38,629 nucleotides of DNA from IMG/VR virus record IMGVR_UViG_3300048445_000038, positions 1 through 38,629 of that record. One strand, written 5' to 3'. The translations under genes and the position numbers were made by a program. The stretch comes from a virus. The notes under the pieces are model-generated. The model did no database searches and was not told the DNA's origin. It was given only the letters and a program-made list of their open reading frames with translations. Positions 38,258 to 38,629 of this stretch are shown one piece after another (within the stretch, counting starts at the first letter, position 1; each line of letters opens with the position of its first letter).

Positions 38258-38629
38258 TTACACCTCCTCACGGCAGGACAACATCCATTCGATGCTGTCG
38301 TTGACCAATGCTTCCGTTAGACCTGCTAAGTCTTTCTCTGGCATTGCCTCGACGATGCACTTTTGCACGTGTGAGTATGAGCCACCGTAGTCAGCCATGC
38401 AGTTGCGAACGAACTGGTTGATTGCCCATGAACGCAACTGGCGTTGTGTGGTGTTGGTGAAGGGGGACCAGATACCCTCAAGGTTCTGTAAGTTCTCCGC
38501 TTGTACCTGCTCACCGTTACCGTTGGCATATGAGCCTTCGATAAACAGGCGGAAGTATCTGCGAACTACTGAGTTGCTATCGTTTACATCAAGACCTGCT
38601 AGGTCACGTGTGATTTGCTGTTTGATTGT
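38258..38629 (-). CDS. Hypothetical early protein, C-terminal part (gene crosses the genome join)
   Basis: The 3' part of the gene whose start is at 145. The non-redundant portion is 38258-38493; 38494-38629 duplicates 1-136. It encodes GIWSPFTNTTQRQLRSWAIN, QFVRNCMADYGGSYSHVQKC and ends SIEWMLSCREEV. The stop is 2 nt before the next gene's ATG, and the end of the gene (GAGGAGGTG) doubles as that gene's ribosome site. Confidence 0.8.
   Translation of the reverse strand, partial: TIKQQITRDLAGLDVNDSNSVVRRYFRLFIEGSYANGNGEQVQAENLQNLEGIWSPFTNTTQRQLRSWAINQFVRNCMADYGGSYSHVQKCIVEAMPEKDLAGLTEALVNDSIEWMLSCREEV
38494..38629. repeat. Terminal overlap, right copy
   Basis: Same 136 bp as the left end with one substitution (G38620 against C127). 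See the left copy. Confidence 0.95.

Overview
The window is one essentially complete, circularly assembled tailed-phage genome. Its first 136 bases recur at its end (38494-38629) with one mismatch, so the non-redundant length is about 38,493 bp, and one gene runs across the join. The phage is a podovirus with near 50% GC. Its replication and transcription genes are T7-like: single-subunit RNA polymerase, gp2.5-type SSB, endonuclease I, primase-helicase, family A DNA polymerase and FEN-like exonuclease. Its head genes are not T7-like: a DUF5309/HK97-fold capsid protein and a P22-like portal. It also carries a B12-dependent ribonucleotide reductase, a tyrosine integrase and a host-like DUF1127 protein. 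This mix fits marine podoviruses of Alphaproteobacteria, and a Rhodobacterales host is my best guess (inference).

Layout. A divergent control region at about 146-1274 separates two opposed transcription units. It holds a tRNA-Tyr 3' portion (candidate attP), a sigma70-like promoter reading left, and a phage-type promoter reading right. The rightward (late) unit, 645-23229, encodes a DUF1127 protein, a first tail fibre and its chaperone, a putative nozzle, ejection proteins (one with a zincin motif), the terminase subunits, portal, scaffold, capsid, a terminator, small basic proteins, an adaptor, three further fibre/adhesin genes, and a lysis cassette (holin candidate, u-spanin candidate, M15 endolysin, 27-aa membrane peptide). 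The leftward (early/middle) unit runs from about 306 across the join down to 23503. It encodes a block of small unknown proteins, integrase, RNA polymerase, SSB, endonuclease I, primase-helicase, small wHTH and MazG proteins, DNA polymerase, exonuclease, DUF3310 and nrdJ. The two units converge on terminators at 23246-23361.

How the parts work together. Three copies of a 20-25 bp element sit just upstream of the late unit, the RNA polymerase gene and the SSB-to-nrdJ unit, each pointing the same way as the genes that follow. They resemble SP6/T7-type promoters and are best read as the recognition sites of the phage's own RNA polymerase. The copy before SSB is followed within 90 nt by a textbook intrinsic terminator, which predicts a short structured RNA or an attenuator. 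This is the most interesting undescribed signal in the window. Other notable points are the attP-like tRNA remnant, an apparent -1 frameshift in a run of eight A after the capsid gene, a zinc-peptidase motif in the large virion protein, and several genes too short for routine gene calling.
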